Below are positions 10,432 to 18,738 of a DNA stretch of 64,000 bases, one piece after another (the first letter of the stretch is position 1; the number at the start of each line of letters is the position of its first letter). Origin of the DNA: Lutibacter flavus (GTDB taxonomy: Bacteria; Bacteroidota; Bacteroidia; Flavobacteriales; Flavobacteriaceae); the NCBI RefSeq assembly GCF_900188355.1, contig NZ_FZNX01000001.1:543754-607753 (forward strand), written 5' to 3'. The translations under genes were made by a program, and so were the position numbers. The notes under the pieces were generated by a model that made no database searches, was not told the origin of the DNA, and saw only the letters and a list, made by a program, of their open reading frames with translations.

Positions 10432-11552
10432 TATTGATTATTGTTTTCAGTTGAAACCTTAACTAACATTCCAATATGTGCACCAGGAACGGGTTTAGAT
10501 AAAACTAAAGTTCCGTTTTCAAGTCCTTTGACTACTACTGTTTTTTTACTTTCAAAAACAGGGTTAATTGTTACTAAATCTAAAACAGAATCTTTAACAA
10601 TGTAAAGTTTAGAATTCTCAATTAATAAGTTTCTAGAAACCTGATATGCATTTTCTTCAGCTTTTGCTTCAAGAGCTACTTCTAAATATTGACCTTCTTT
10701 TAAATCTTTGCCAATTACTTCAATGTAAGCTGTTATTGTTTGTGTTGATGCATCTACTTTACCATTAATTCTAATAACTTTTCCGTCCCAACTTTTAGAT
10801 TTTTCTAAATTAAATAATGTTACGTTTTTTCCAATTTGAAGTAATTCCTTAAATTCTGATTTCACGGAAATAGCTGCTTCAAATATTGTTGGGTCAATAA
10901 ACTCCCCTAATTTTTGACCAGATCTCACTAAAGTTCCAGGGTTAACCATAGATTCGGTTATAATTCCCGAAAAAGGAGCTCTTAAATTATATTTGCTAAG
11001 TTTAACTTCTAAATTTTTTACATTGTAATATGAAGTTACAATTCCACGGCCTGAAATAAAGAATTTTTCTTTTTCTGAAGTTGTTTCAGGAAGTTTATCA
11101 ATAGATTTATTGAAATCAAAATTTTGAAGATAGTTTTGCCATTTTAAATATTCATTTGGAAAGTCTAAACGAATATCAGGCATAATAGAGGTTAAATTAT
11201 TAAATAAATTGCTTTTTTGCGCTTGTAAATTTGTGTAAAATTCGTCGCTGTTAATTTTAATAATTGTTTCCCCTTTATTAAATTTAGTTCCGGGCTTAAA
11301 TTCTTTTGAAGTTGTTTTTAAAACACCCTGAACTTCAGAATATAAATCAATTTTATTTTTAGCAATTAAATTACCATTTGCAGTAATTATTAAAGGAATT
11401 GACGTGTTTTTAACTGTATCTATAAATACTGTTTTTACAATTTTTTCAAATTTAGGTTTGGGTTTATTTTTATTATCTATTAAATATTTTGCAAAAAATA
11501 TAGATCCTGCTACTAGTACTACAGCTAATATAATTGTTATTATTTTTCTCAT
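10431..11552 (-). CDS. RND efflux periplasmic adaptor (HlyD family)
   Basis: The membrane-fusion protein of the RND pump, 373 residues. It has an N-terminal membrane anchor (about 4-24), a barrel-sandwich half (LYSEVQGVLKTTSKEFKPG), a rather short helical hairpin (about 110-160), a second lipoyl half (LRAPFSGIITESMVNPG) and C-terminal barrel domains. Its stop overlaps the pump start as TAATG, and marR ends 28 nt upstream. Co-transcription with marR means the pump is likely repressed by its own operon's first product. Confidence 0.93.
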   Translation of the reverse strand: MRKIITIILAVVLVAGSIFFAKYLIDNKNKPKPKFEKIVKTVFIDTVKNTSIPLIITANGNLIAKNKIDLYSEVQGVLKTTSKEFKPGTKFNKGETIIKINSDEFYTNLQAQKSNLFNNLTSIMPDIRLDFPNEYLKWQNYLQNFDFNKSIDKLPETTSEKEKFFISGRGIVTSYYNVKNLEVKLSKYNLRAPFSGIITESMVNPGTLVRSGQKLGEFIDPTIFEAAISVKSEFKELLQIGKNVTLFNLEKSKSWDGKVIRINGKVDASTQTITAYIEVIGKDLKEGQYLEVALEAKAEENAYQVSRNLLIENSKLYIVKDSVLDLVTINPVFESKKTVVVKGLENGTLVLSKPVPGAHIGMLVKVSTENNNQ

Positions 11553-11580
11553 TTTTAAAGTTAATCAGTTATTTATGGTT

Positions 11581-12042
11581 TTAAATGGTATGTTTTTTAA
11601 GGTTATTTTGAATTTTTGCTAATATTGAAATTAAATCCTTCATTTCATTTTCAGTAATTCCACATTGAATAATATCTAAACTATTTAAGAGTAGAGGTTT
11701 TGTTTTTAAAAATAATTCATCTCCTTTTTTTGTAATTTGAATTACATTTTTACGAGAGTCTGCTTTAAATGGGATTCTAGTTACTAAATTATTTTTCTCC
11801 ATAACATTAATTAATCTTGTTAAAGAAGCTTTATTTCGTTCAGTAATACATGCAAGATCATTTTGAATAATTCCATTGGTATCTTCATGTAAAATTTTTA
11901 AAACAACCCATTGTTGTTTAGTTAATTGTATGTTATTTTTATTAAATACATCTAAAATGTACATATTCAACATTTTTGATGTTTTTCCTAACCAAGGCGC
12001 TATTGTTTTATTAAACTCTGAGTTAATGATGGAAGGATGCAT
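11581..12042 (-). CDS. MarR-family transcriptional repressor
   Basis: A 153-residue winged-helix regulator. It shows the MarR fold order: dimerisation helix, helix-turn-helix (LTKQQWVVLKILHE then NDLACITERNKASLTRLINV, about 40-85), the wing with RKNVIQITKKG (about 98-109), and a C-terminal dimer helix. MarR proteins bind small palindromes over their own promoters and release on binding small aromatic ligands. Here it heads the RND efflux operon, and a perfect 14-bp palindrome lies 41 bp upstream beside the promoter. It is inferred to repress marR-adaptor-RND-TolC until an effector or pump substrate binds. Confidence 0.93.
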   Translation of the reverse strand: MHPSIINSEFNKTIAPWLGKTSKMLNMYILDVFNKNNIQLTKQQWVVLKILHEDTNGIIQNDLACITERNKASLTRLINVMEKNNLVTRIPFKADSRKNVIQITKKGDELFLKTKPLLLNSLDIIQCGITENEMKDLISILAKIQNNLKKHTI

Positions 12043-12058
12043 TATAAATATTTTTTTG

Positions 12059-12066
12059 CAAATATA
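12059..12066 (-). promoter_or_regulatory. Promoter -7 box of the marR-RND operon
   Basis: The minus strand reads TATATTTG, an exact match to the Bacteroidota -7 consensus TAnnTTTG, about 17 nt upstream of the marR ATG. This gives a very short leader. No well-spaced TTG is seen at -33; that region is occupied by the palindrome at 12083-12096. Confidence 0.65.
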
Positions 12067-12082
12067 TAAATAGTAAATAAAG

Positions 12083-12096
12083 GTTGCATATGCAAC
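12083..12096. promoter_or_regulatory. Palindromic MarR operator candidate
   Basis: GTTGCATATGCAAC is a perfect 14-bp palindrome, 16 bp upstream of the -7 box and overlapping the -33 region of the marR promoter. Its size, symmetry and place are those of a MarR-family operator. It is the strongest palindrome in this intergenic region. Binding by the adjacent MarR is inferred. Confidence 0.7.
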
Positions 12097-12125
12097 TATG
12101 TTAATTAGTGTTAATATTAGTTAAC

Positions 12126-12157
12126 AAAAAAAAATCACTCAATTGAGTGATTTTTTT
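12126..12157. terminator. Intrinsic terminator after LRR gene
   Basis: A perfect inverted repeat centred at 12142/12143 with core CACTCAATTGAGTG, flanked by an A run and a T run on both sides. It lies 20 nt after the stop of the leucine-rich-repeat gene on the minus strand and separates it from the marR promoter. Confidence 0.85.
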
Positions 12158-12176
12158 ATTTTATATATTTTGTTTT

Positions 12177-13028
12177 TTACTGTAATGTAAGTCTTGCTTG
12201 TGAAACTGGATTTGAATATACAGGTGATTCTTTTAAGTTTTTATATTCAACGTTTTTAAGTAAATATAAATTCTTAATAATTGGATCTAATTCTCCAACA
12301 AATCTATTCTGATTAAGCAATAACGTTTCTAATTGAGTTAATTTATTTATTTCTGTTGGTAAATTACCTTCAAATAAATTATTAGATAAAGCAAGTTCTT
12401 TTAAATTAATTAAATTTCCAATTTCAACAGGAAGAACTCCATACATAGAATTTTCAAAAAAGCTCAAAACCTCAAGGTTTTTTAACATTCCAATTTTAGA
12501 AGTTATTGTTCCTGTAATTTTATTACTGCTTAATTGTAAAATTTTTAAGTTTTCAAGTTTATAGATTGAAGCAGGTAAATCACCACTTAATAAATTATTG
12601 AATAAAATTAATTCTTTAAGACTAGCAATCTCCCCAATATTTGAAGGTAATTCACCTTCAAGCTGATTCATAAATAATTCAATACTTTCTAATGATTTGT
12701 TTTTGCAAATTTCAGAAGGAATAGTTCCTTGTAATTTATTAAACCCAAGATTTAATTTTACTAAAGAATTTAAATTCCCAATAGTAGAAGGAAGTATACC
12801 TTCTAAGTTATTCATACTTAAATTTATTTTAGTAACTGAATTATTTGATATTGTAACTCCGTGCCATGTACTTACGTCTTTAGATAGATCCCAAGAGTTA
12901 TTCCAATTCTCTCCGTTGGTTGATTTATATAAATCAATCAATGCATTTTTTTCTAAATCAGAAATTTGTGAAAAAGCAACCGTTGAGATTGTTAATAAAA
13001 ACAATATGCTTAGAGTGAATTTTTTCAT
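12177..13028 (-). CDS. Secreted leucine-rich-repeat protein
   Basis: A 283-residue protein with a signal peptide (about residues 1-20, ending VAFSQ). An N-cap of the plant-type LRR kind follows (ALIDLYKSTNGENW, WHGVTI), then about eight LRRs of 23-24 residues with the pattern LxxLxLxxNxLxGxLPxxIGNL (about 65-255). The tail PVSQARLTLQ has no type IX sorting signal that I can recognise. Such proteins in Bacteroidota are often exported and bind proteins or glycans; no function is known here. It is a single-gene unit with its own promoter and terminator. Confidence 0.88.
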   Translation of the reverse strand: MKKFTLSILFLLTISTVAFSQISDLEKNALIDLYKSTNGENWNNSWDLSKDVSTWHGVTISNNSVTKINLSMNNLEGILPSTIGNLNSLVKLNLGFNKLQGTIPSEICKNKSLESIELFMNQLEGELPSNIGEIASLKELILFNNLLSGDLPASIYKLENLKILQLSSNKITGTITSKIGMLKNLEVLSFFENSMYGVLPVEIGNLINLKELALSNNLFEGNLPTEINKLTQLETLLLNQNRFVGELDPIIKNLYLLKNVEYKNLKESPVYSNPVSQARLTLQ

Positions 13029-13070
13029 TTTCTTGGGGTTTTGAGGGTTAAATTATTCAAAATCTTATAT

Positions 13071-13101
13071 CAAATATATATAATTGTTTTCAATTAAACA
13101 A
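13071..13101 (-). promoter_or_regulatory. Promoter of LRR gene
   Basis: On the minus strand there is TTG at 13101-13099, a 20-bp spacer, then TATATTTG at 13078-13071. This fits the Bacteroidota housekeeping promoter, about 43 nt before the LRR ATG. Confidence 0.6.
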
Positions 13102-13224
13102 ACAAAACTTACCATTTGTTCTGTTTTTGTTACCGTTTATTAGATTTCCGTACTTTTATATGGTTTTTCATTACTTTGTATGACCTGTAATATTAACATT
13201 AAGTATTAGGAGTCAAAATTATTA

Positions 13225-13232
13225 TATATTTG
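13225..13232 (+). promoter_or_regulatory. -7 box upstream of bshB1
   Basis: TATATTTG matches TAnnTTTG exactly and lies 23 nt before the bshB1 ATG. No TTG is found at the expected -33 distance. Confidence 0.5.
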
Positions 13233-13255
13233 TTTAGCAATAGAACAAAAAAATT

Positions 13256-13972
13256 ATGAAGTTAGATATATTAGCAATAGGTGCTCATCCAGATGATGTT
13301 GAATTAGGTTGTGGAGCAACTATTGGAAAAGAAATTTCTTTAGGGAAAAAAATTGGTATTTTAGATTTAACACGAGGTGAATTAGGAACAAGAGGCTCTG
13401 CTGAAATTAGGGATAATGAAGCTAATGCCGCGGCAAAATTATTAGGAGTTCAAGTAAGAGAAAATTTGGGGTTTGCTGATGGGTTTTTTATAAATGACAA
13501 AAAACATCAATTAGAAGTAGTTAAAATTATTAGAAAATATCAACCTGAAATTGTTTTGTGTAATGCAATAGATGATAGGCATATTGATCACCCTAAGGGT
13601 AGTGATTTAGTTTCAAATGCTTGTTTTTTATCTGGTTTAATGAAAATTGAAACTGAATTAGATGGGGTTAAACAAAAAGTATGGAGACCAAAACAAGTGT
13701 ACCATTATATACAGTGGAAAAATGTTGAACCAGATTTTGTTATTGATGTAAGTGGATTTATAGATTTAAAGCTAAAAGCAGTTAATGCATATAGTTCACA
13801 ATTTTACAATCCTAATAGTAAAGAACCAAGCTCTCCAATTTCTAGCAAGAATTTTATAGATAGTATTGTTTATAGAGCACAAGATTTAGGAAGGCTAATT
13901 GGTGTTGAACACGCAGAAGGCTTTAATTCAGAGCGTTATATTGCAATAAAATCTTTAGATAAAATATTTTAA
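13256..13972 (+). CDS. bshB1: Bacillithiol biosynthesis deacetylase
   Basis: Removes the acetyl group from GlcNAc-malate to give GlcN-malate in bacillithiol synthesis. It is a PIG-L/LmbE-family zinc hydrolase of 238 residues. The metal-binding motif GAHPDDVELGCG sits at residues 7-18 and the later metal His in DRHIDHPKG near residue 110. The TRGELGTRG segment (about 39-48) is characteristic of the BshB1 branch. It is a single gene with its own -7 box, followed by tRNA-His. Family membership is certain; the substrate follows from the branch. Confidence 0.93.
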   Translation: MKLDILAIGAHPDDVELGCGATIGKEISLGKKIGILDLTRGELGTRGSAEIRDNEANAAAKLLGVQVRENLGFADGFFINDKKHQLEVVKIIRKYQPEIVLCNAIDDRHIDHPKGSDLVSNACFLSGLMKIETELDGVKQKVWRPKQVYHYIQWKNVEPDFVIDVSGFIDLKLKAVNAYSSQFYNPNSKEPSSPISSKNFIDSIVYRAQDLGRLIGVEHAEGFNSERYIAIKSLDKIF

Positions 13973-13979
13973 AAAATGT

Positions 13980-14009
13980 TTGTAATAAAATAGAAATGTT
14001 TTACATTTG
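13980..14009 (+). promoter_or_regulatory. Promoter of tRNA-His
   Basis: TTG at 13980-13982, a 19-bp spacer, then TACATTTG at 14002-14009. It matches the Bacteroidota consensus in both boxes and places the start about 6 nt before the mature tRNA. Confidence 0.75.
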
Positions 14010-14021
14010 CATCCGCAATAT

Positions 14022-14096
14022 GGTGGTTGTAGCTCAGTTGGTTAGAGCATCGGTTTGTGGTACCGAGGGTCGCCGGTTCGAATCCGGTCTTCCACC
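14022..14096 (+). tRNA. tRNA-His (GTG)
   Basis: A cloverleaf with anticodon GTG in loop TTGTGGT between stems TCGGT and ACCGA. The D arm is GCTC/GAGC with AGTTGGTTA and the T arm has TTCGAAT. The extra 5' G (14022) can face the discriminator C (14096), as expected for histidine tRNA. The acceptor GTGGTTG/CTTCCAC has two T-T oppositions at pairs 5-68 and 6-67; I believe related flavobacterial tRNA-His genes share this. CCA is not encoded. Confidence 0.95.
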
Positions 14097-14105
14097 CAAA
14101 ATTAG

Positions 14106-14130
14106 AGGTCTGTTTTTCAGACCTTTTTTT
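14106..14130 (+). terminator. Terminator of tRNA-His
   Basis: Hairpin AGGTCTG-TTTTT-CAGACCT (14106-14124) followed by a T run to 14130, directly after the tRNA. Confidence 0.85.
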
Positions 14131-14219
14131 GTGGATAAATGTCATTAATTTAAGATAAATTTTAGATTTGATAAGATTTATTTTAATAGTTTTACATCTT
14201 CAATTTCTAAATAAAAAAA

Positions 14220-14906
14220 ATGAAAAACTTAGTATATATTTTTACTTTCATTATAGCAACATCAGCTATAGCACAATCTGTAAACAACCTAGATTTAGAA
14301 AAACAAAAACTAAAGCAAGCGTTAACTTATAGCGATAAAGTTGTTGCAGCTTCTGCAATGTATTCAATAATTGCGATGGAAGGTGAGCGAAGCACTTATA
14401 AGGATAGCTTAGCGTACCTATATTTTAATGATGCAAAGTATGTTTCTTGTTTTTTGGTAACAAATGATATTTTAAAAAGTAAACCAGATAATTTAGAGTT
14501 ATTGGAAATGCAAAGCATTTCATTAGAATCTATGGGAGCAATTGCAAAAGCAATTGAAAATTACCAGTCTCTTTTGTCTAAAACTAACAATAACTATCAT
14601 GCTTTTAAATTAGCAGGATTACAATTGTCTCTAAATAAATTTGATGATGCTTATCAATCAATTAAAAAAGCTGATCAGCTTCCGGATGATGGAACAGCTA
14701 AAGTAACTTATCAAGTTAATAAAAATTACAATCAAAATGTTGATTTGAAAGCAGCTATTGCTTATTTAAATGGAATTATTGAGCTGAATTTAGAGAAAAA
14801 AGCTGAAGCAAAACTAAGTTTTATGCGTGCAGTAAATTTATTTCCAGATTTTGTATTGGCTAAAAGTAAGATAACTACCATTGAAAATTCAGAAAAAAAA
14901 GAATAA
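14220..14906 (+). CDS. Exported TPR-containing protein
   Basis: A 228-residue protein with a signal peptide (about residues 1-19, ending AIAQ) and an all-helical body with TPR-like repeats. Clear examples are ELLEMQSISLESMGAIAKAI (about 92-111) and KAEAKLSFMRAVNLFP near the C-terminus. It is probably periplasmic. No enzyme motif is visible; TPR proteins act as scaffolds. It is a single gene, convergent with uvrA, the two stop codons being only 1 nt apart. Function is unknown. Confidence 0.8.
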   Translation: MKNLVYIFTFIIATSAIAQSVNNLDLEKQKLKQALTYSDKVVAASAMYSIIAMEGERSTYKDSLAYLYFNDAKYVSCFLVTNDILKSKPDNLELLEMQSISLESMGAIAKAIENYQSLLSKTNNNYHAFKLAGLQLSLNKFDDAYQSIKKADQLPDDGTAKVTYQVNKNYNQNVDLKAAIAYLNGIIELNLEKKAEAKLSFMRAVNLFPDFVLAKSKITTIENSEKKE

Positions 14907-14907
14907 A

Positions 14908-17691
14908 CTATCTTAATTTCTCAGCTAAATAAGGAGCAGTAAAAGAATCTTTGGAATTAACAAGTTCTTCTGGTGTTCCTTGGTATAGGAGTGAACCACC
15001 ATTTTTACCACCTTCTTTGCCTAAATCTATTATATAATCAGCACATTTTATTAAATCAATATTGTGTTCAATTACAATAATGGAATGGCCATTATCAATT
15101 AATGCATTAAATGATTTTAGTAATTTTTTAATATCGTGAAAATGCAGTCCCGTGGTTGGTTCATCAAAAATAAATAAAGATTTACTTTGGCGGGTTCCTT
15201 TTACTAAAAATGAAGCTAATTTTATACGTTGTGCTTCACCACCAGAAAGAGTTGATGATGATTGCCCAAGTGTAACATAGCCCAAACCAACATCTTGTAA
15301 TGGTTGTAATTTTTTTACAATTTTGGTTTCATTATAATTATTAAAAAAGGTTATTGCATCATCAATTGTGCTATTTAAAATGTCGTTTATAGACATATTA
15401 TAAAATTTCACTTCTAAAATTTCTTTTTTAAATCTTTTTCCTTTGCAAGTTTCACATTCTAAATGCACATCTGCCATAAATTGCATTTCAATAGTTACTT
15501 CACCATCTCCTTTGCAAACTTCACATCTGCCACCTTCAACATTAAATGAGAAATGTTTTGGCTGATAGTTTCTAATTTTTGAAAGCTTTTCTGAAGCAAA
15601 TAAAGCTCTTATATCATCATAAGCCTTAATATACGTAACAGGATTTGATCTGCTTGAACGCCCAATAGGGTTTTGATTTATAAATTCAATATGTTCAATT
15701 TTATTTGCATCTCCTCTTAATTCGGTAAACTGACCAACTTTTTCTCCATATCCTCCAATTTGTTTTTGAATTGCAGGATATAGTAGTTTACTTACTAATG
15801 TACTTTTTCCACTTCCGGAAACACCGGTTACAACAGTTAAACTGTTTAATGGAAATTTTACATCAATATTTTTTAAGTTATTTTCCCGAGCTCCAATAAT
15901 TTCAACTGAATATTTTGATTTTCTTCTTTTTTTAGGAACTTCGATTTGTAATTTATTATTCAAATATTGCGCAGTTAACGAATCGGATTTTAGAATTTCT
16001 TTAAAAGTACCTTCTGCAACTATAGCACCACCAAAGGTACCCGCTTCTGGTCCAATATCAATTATCATATCTGCAGCTTTCATAATATCTTCATCGTGCT
16101 CAACTACAATAACTGTATTGCCTAAATTTCGTAAATCTTTTAGCACTTTTATTAATCGTTCTGTATCTTTTGGATGCAAACCTATACTTGGTTCATCTAA
16201 TATATACATAGAACCTACTAAACTACTACCTAAAGATGTTGCAAGGTTAATGCGTTGACTTTCTCCTCCAGATAATGTATTTGAGGTTCTATTTAATGTT
16301 AAATAACTCAATCCAACATCATTTAAAAATTGTATTCTATTATTAATTTCAACCAATAATCTTTTTCCAATTTTTGCTTCAAAAGCTTCTAATTGAATGT
16401 TTTTAAAAAATAATGCCAATTCATTTAAAGGTAAATCTACTAACTCGTTAATATTTTTAGTATTGATTGTAACATAATTAGTTTCTTCTCTTAAGCGTTT
16501 TCCTTTACAAGTTGTGCATTTTGTTTTTCCCCTGTATCGAGAAAGCATAACTCTATACTGAATTTTATAAGTTTGTTCTTCTAAATGTTTGAAAAAATGG
16601 TTTAAACCATTAAAAAACTTATTACCACTCCAAATAAGTTGTTTTTGTTCATCTGTTAACTCAAACCAAGGTTTATGAATAGGAATATCAAATTTATAGG
16701 CGTGTGTTATCAAGTCATTTTTATAATGGCTAAAAGTGTCTGTTTTCCAAGGTAATATTGCATTCTCATAAATTGAAAGAGAAGTATTAGGAATAACTAA
16801 ATCTTCATCAATTCCAATAACACTTCCATAACCTTCGCATTTTGGGCAAGCGCCATACGGATTGTTAAAACTGAATAAATGTGTATTAGGTTCTAAAAAT
16901 TGAATTCCATCCAATTCAAATTTATTATTAAAAAGTGTTTGAGTATCTGAATTTAGGTTTTCAATAATACATTCACCTTTTCCTTCAAAAAAGGCAGTTT
17001 GAACAGCATCACTCAAACGGTTAAAAAAATCTTCATCGTCTTTTACTACAATTCTATCAATTACTAAATAAAAATCGTGCTCTATTTCTTTTTTAATATC
17101 TTCAATTCTTAGAATTTCATTTTTATATTTAATTCTCGAATAGCCTTGTTGTGCTAGTATTTTTAAGGTCTGCAACACACTTCTTTCATCAGGAATATGA
17201 ACAGGAGCCAACAGTAAAAGTTTTGCTTTTAATTCTAGTGTTTTTATAAAATTGATCACATCACTTACGGTATGTTTTTTTACTTCGTTTCCAGAAATAG
17301 GAGAGTAGGTTTTACCAATTCTGGCAAAAAGAAGCTTTAAATAATCATATATTTCAGTAGAAGTTCCAACAGTTGATCTCGGATTTGTTGAATTCACTTT
17401 TTGTTCAATGGCAATTGCAGGTGCAATTCCTTTTATATAATCTACTTTTGGTTTGTTTAATCTACCTAAAAACTGACGCGCATATGATGATAAACTTTCA
17501 ACATATCTTCTCTGACCTTCAGCAAATAATGTGTCAAATGCTAAACTTGATTTTCCCGAACCAGAAAGTCCAGTAATCACAATTAATTTATTTCTAGGGA
17601 TTGCAACATCAATATTTTTTAAATTATGAAGTCTGGCTCCTTTAATTAATATATTTTCTTTTGGGTTTAATGTTGCTATGTTTTTAGTCAT
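14908..17691 (-). CDS. uvrA: Excinuclease ABC subunit A
   Basis: DNA-damage recognition ATPase of nucleotide excision repair; it acts as a dimer that loads UvrB. It has 927 residues and two ABC ATPase modules: Walker A GLSGSGKS at 41-48 and VSGSGKST near 620, with signatures LSGGESQRI and LSGGEAQRI. Zinc-finger cysteines are visible in CPKCEGYG, CTTCKGKR, CEVCKGDGE and CETCKGKRF. Length and order are standard. A possible -7 box (TATCTTTG, minus strand 17724-17717) lies upstream. Confidence 0.97.
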   Translation of the reverse strand: MTKNIATLNPKENILIKGARLHNLKNIDVAIPRNKLIVITGLSGSGKSSLAFDTLFAEGQRRYVESLSSYARQFLGRLNKPKVDYIKGIAPAIAIEQKVNSTNPRSTVGTSTEIYDYLKLLFARIGKTYSPISGNEVKKHTVSDVINFIKTLELKAKLLLLAPVHIPDERSVLQTLKILAQQGYSRIKYKNEILRIEDIKKEIEHDFYLVIDRIVVKDDEDFFNRLSDAVQTAFFEGKGECIIENLNSDTQTLFNNKFELDGIQFLEPNTHLFSFNNPYGACPKCEGYGSVIGIDEDLVIPNTSLSIYENAILPWKTDTFSHYKNDLITHAYKFDIPIHKPWFELTDEQKQLIWSGNKFFNGLNHFFKHLEEQTYKIQYRVMLSRYRGKTKCTTCKGKRLREETNYVTINTKNINELVDLPLNELALFFKNIQLEAFEAKIGKRLLVEINNRIQFLNDVGLSYLTLNRTSNTLSGGESQRINLATSLGSSLVGSMYILDEPSIGLHPKDTERLIKVLKDLRNLGNTVIVVEHDEDIMKAADMIIDIGPEAGTFGGAIVAEGTFKEILKSDSLTAQYLNNKLQIEVPKKRRKSKYSVEIIGARENNLKNIDVKFPLNSLTVVTGVSGSGKSTLVSKLLYPAIQKQIGGYGEKVGQFTELRGDANKIEHIEFINQNPIGRSSRSNPVTYIKAYDDIRALFASEKLSKIRNYQPKHFSFNVEGGRCEVCKGDGEVTIEMQFMADVHLECETCKGKRFKKEILEVKFYNMSINDILNSTIDDAITFFNNYNETKIVKKLQPLQDVGLGYVTLGQSSSTLSGGEAQRIKLASFLVKGTRQSKSLFIFDEPTTGLHFHDIKKLLKSFNALIDNGHSIIVIEHNIDLIKCADYIIDLGKEGGKNGGSLLYQGTPEELVNSKDSFTAPYLAEKLR

Positions 17692-17926
17692 ATTAATTCA
17701 AAAAAGTGAATAAATGCAAAGATAATCACAATTACTGAGAATTATAACTCAACTATAAAACATATTTCAAAAATAATAATAAGGATAGTTTATAAAAATT
17801 TATTTGTAAATGTTAAAAATATGCTGCATATTTGAATATTAATTCAAAAAAGAAACGCCTATACAATACTATTACTTTTTATAAAAATTATAAAATACAA
17901 AAATAAACCCCTTAATGTATTTAAGT

Positions 17927-18511
17927 ATGGAAAGTAAAGTTATTGCCGATAGCGTTCTAGTTAGCGACTACATAAACGGAAATGAAAAATCTTTAGAATT
18001 ATTAATAATTCGTCATAAACAGCGAATTTTTAGTTTTATCTTATCTAAAGTTTTGGATAGAGAAATTGCAGAAGATATCTTTCAAGATGCCTTTATTAAA
18101 GTTATTAATACTTTAAAAAAAGGAGGATATAATGAAGAAGGAAAGTTTTTACCTTGGGTAATGCGTATTTCTCACAACCTGGTTATTGATCATTTTAGAA
18201 GAAATAAAAGGATACCAACTTTTAAAAATACGGATGATTTTGACATTTTTACTGTAATTAGTGATGAAGTGTTAAATGTTGAAAAGCAATTAATAAAAGA
18301 TCAAATATTAGAAGATATTAGAGGTTTGATTGTTGAATTGCCAGAGGATCAGAAAGAAGTTTTAATAATGCGTATGTACAAAGATATGAGTTTCAAAGAA
18401 ATTGCTGAAAATACAGATGTTAGTATCAATACTGCATTAGGTAGAATGCGATATGCTTTAATTAATTTACGTAAGTTAATAGAAAAACATAATATTATTT
18501 TAGTTAATTAA
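17927..18511 (+). CDS. RNA polymerase sigma factor, ECF/sigma-70 family
   Basis: A 194-residue sigma factor. Region 2 spans about residues 20-90 (ERE/DIFQDAFIKV and FLPWVMRISHNLVIDHFRR) and region 4 about 125-185 (LPEDQKEVLIMRMYKDMSFK, then a helix-turn-helix with TALGRMRYALINL). An in-frame ATG exists at 17915, but I chose 17927 because MESKVIADSVLVSDY matches the usual start in this family. No anti-sigma gene is adjacent; instead a 46-residue ORF follows. The regulon is unknown. Confidence 0.9.
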   Translation: MESKVIADSVLVSDYINGNEKSLELLIIRHKQRIFSFILSKVLDREIAEDIFQDAFIKVINTLKKGGYNEEGKFLPWVMRISHNLVIDHFRRNKRIPTFKNTDDFDIFTVISDEVLNVEKQLIKDQILEDIRGLIVELPEDQKEVLIMRMYKDMSFKEIAENTDVSINTALGRMRYALINLRKLIEKHNIILVN

Positions 18512-18558
18512 TAATAATTGTAAGTTTTCATCGTTAATGTAATACAAACCAATTATAT

Positions 18559-18699
18559 ATGATGAAACTTTACTCTAAAAAGTCTCCAATGAAGGAGCAA
18601 CCAAGACCTGAAATAGTTCAATATTTGATAAATTACTCTAAACAATTTAGAGTAGTTAAAACCAACAAAAACGATTATATTGAATTACATTTGAATTAA
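18559..18699 (+). CDS. Small protein downstream of sigma factor
   Basis: A 46-codon ORF (starts MMKLYSKKSP, ends IELHLN), 47 nt after the sigma-factor stop and directly before a terminator, so probably in the same transcript. It is basic and tyrosine-rich in the first half. I believe similar short ORFs with a YSK-x-RVV pattern occur after this sigma gene in related flavobacteria, but I could not search. The function is unknown. Confidence 0.6.
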   Translation: MMKLYSKKSPMKEQPRPEIVQYLINYSKQFRVVKTNKNDYIELHLN

Positions 18700-18706
18700 T
18701 GTTCTT

Positions 18707-18738
18707 AACCCATTTTATAACCTAAAATGGGTTTTTTT
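18707..18738 (+). terminator. Intrinsic terminator after sigma-factor unit
   Basis: Stem AACCCATTTTA (18707-18717) with TAAAATGGGTT (18723-18733), a 5-nt loop, then a T run to 18738. The T run overlaps the last bases of the convergent nth gene, so it may serve both. Confidence 0.85.
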
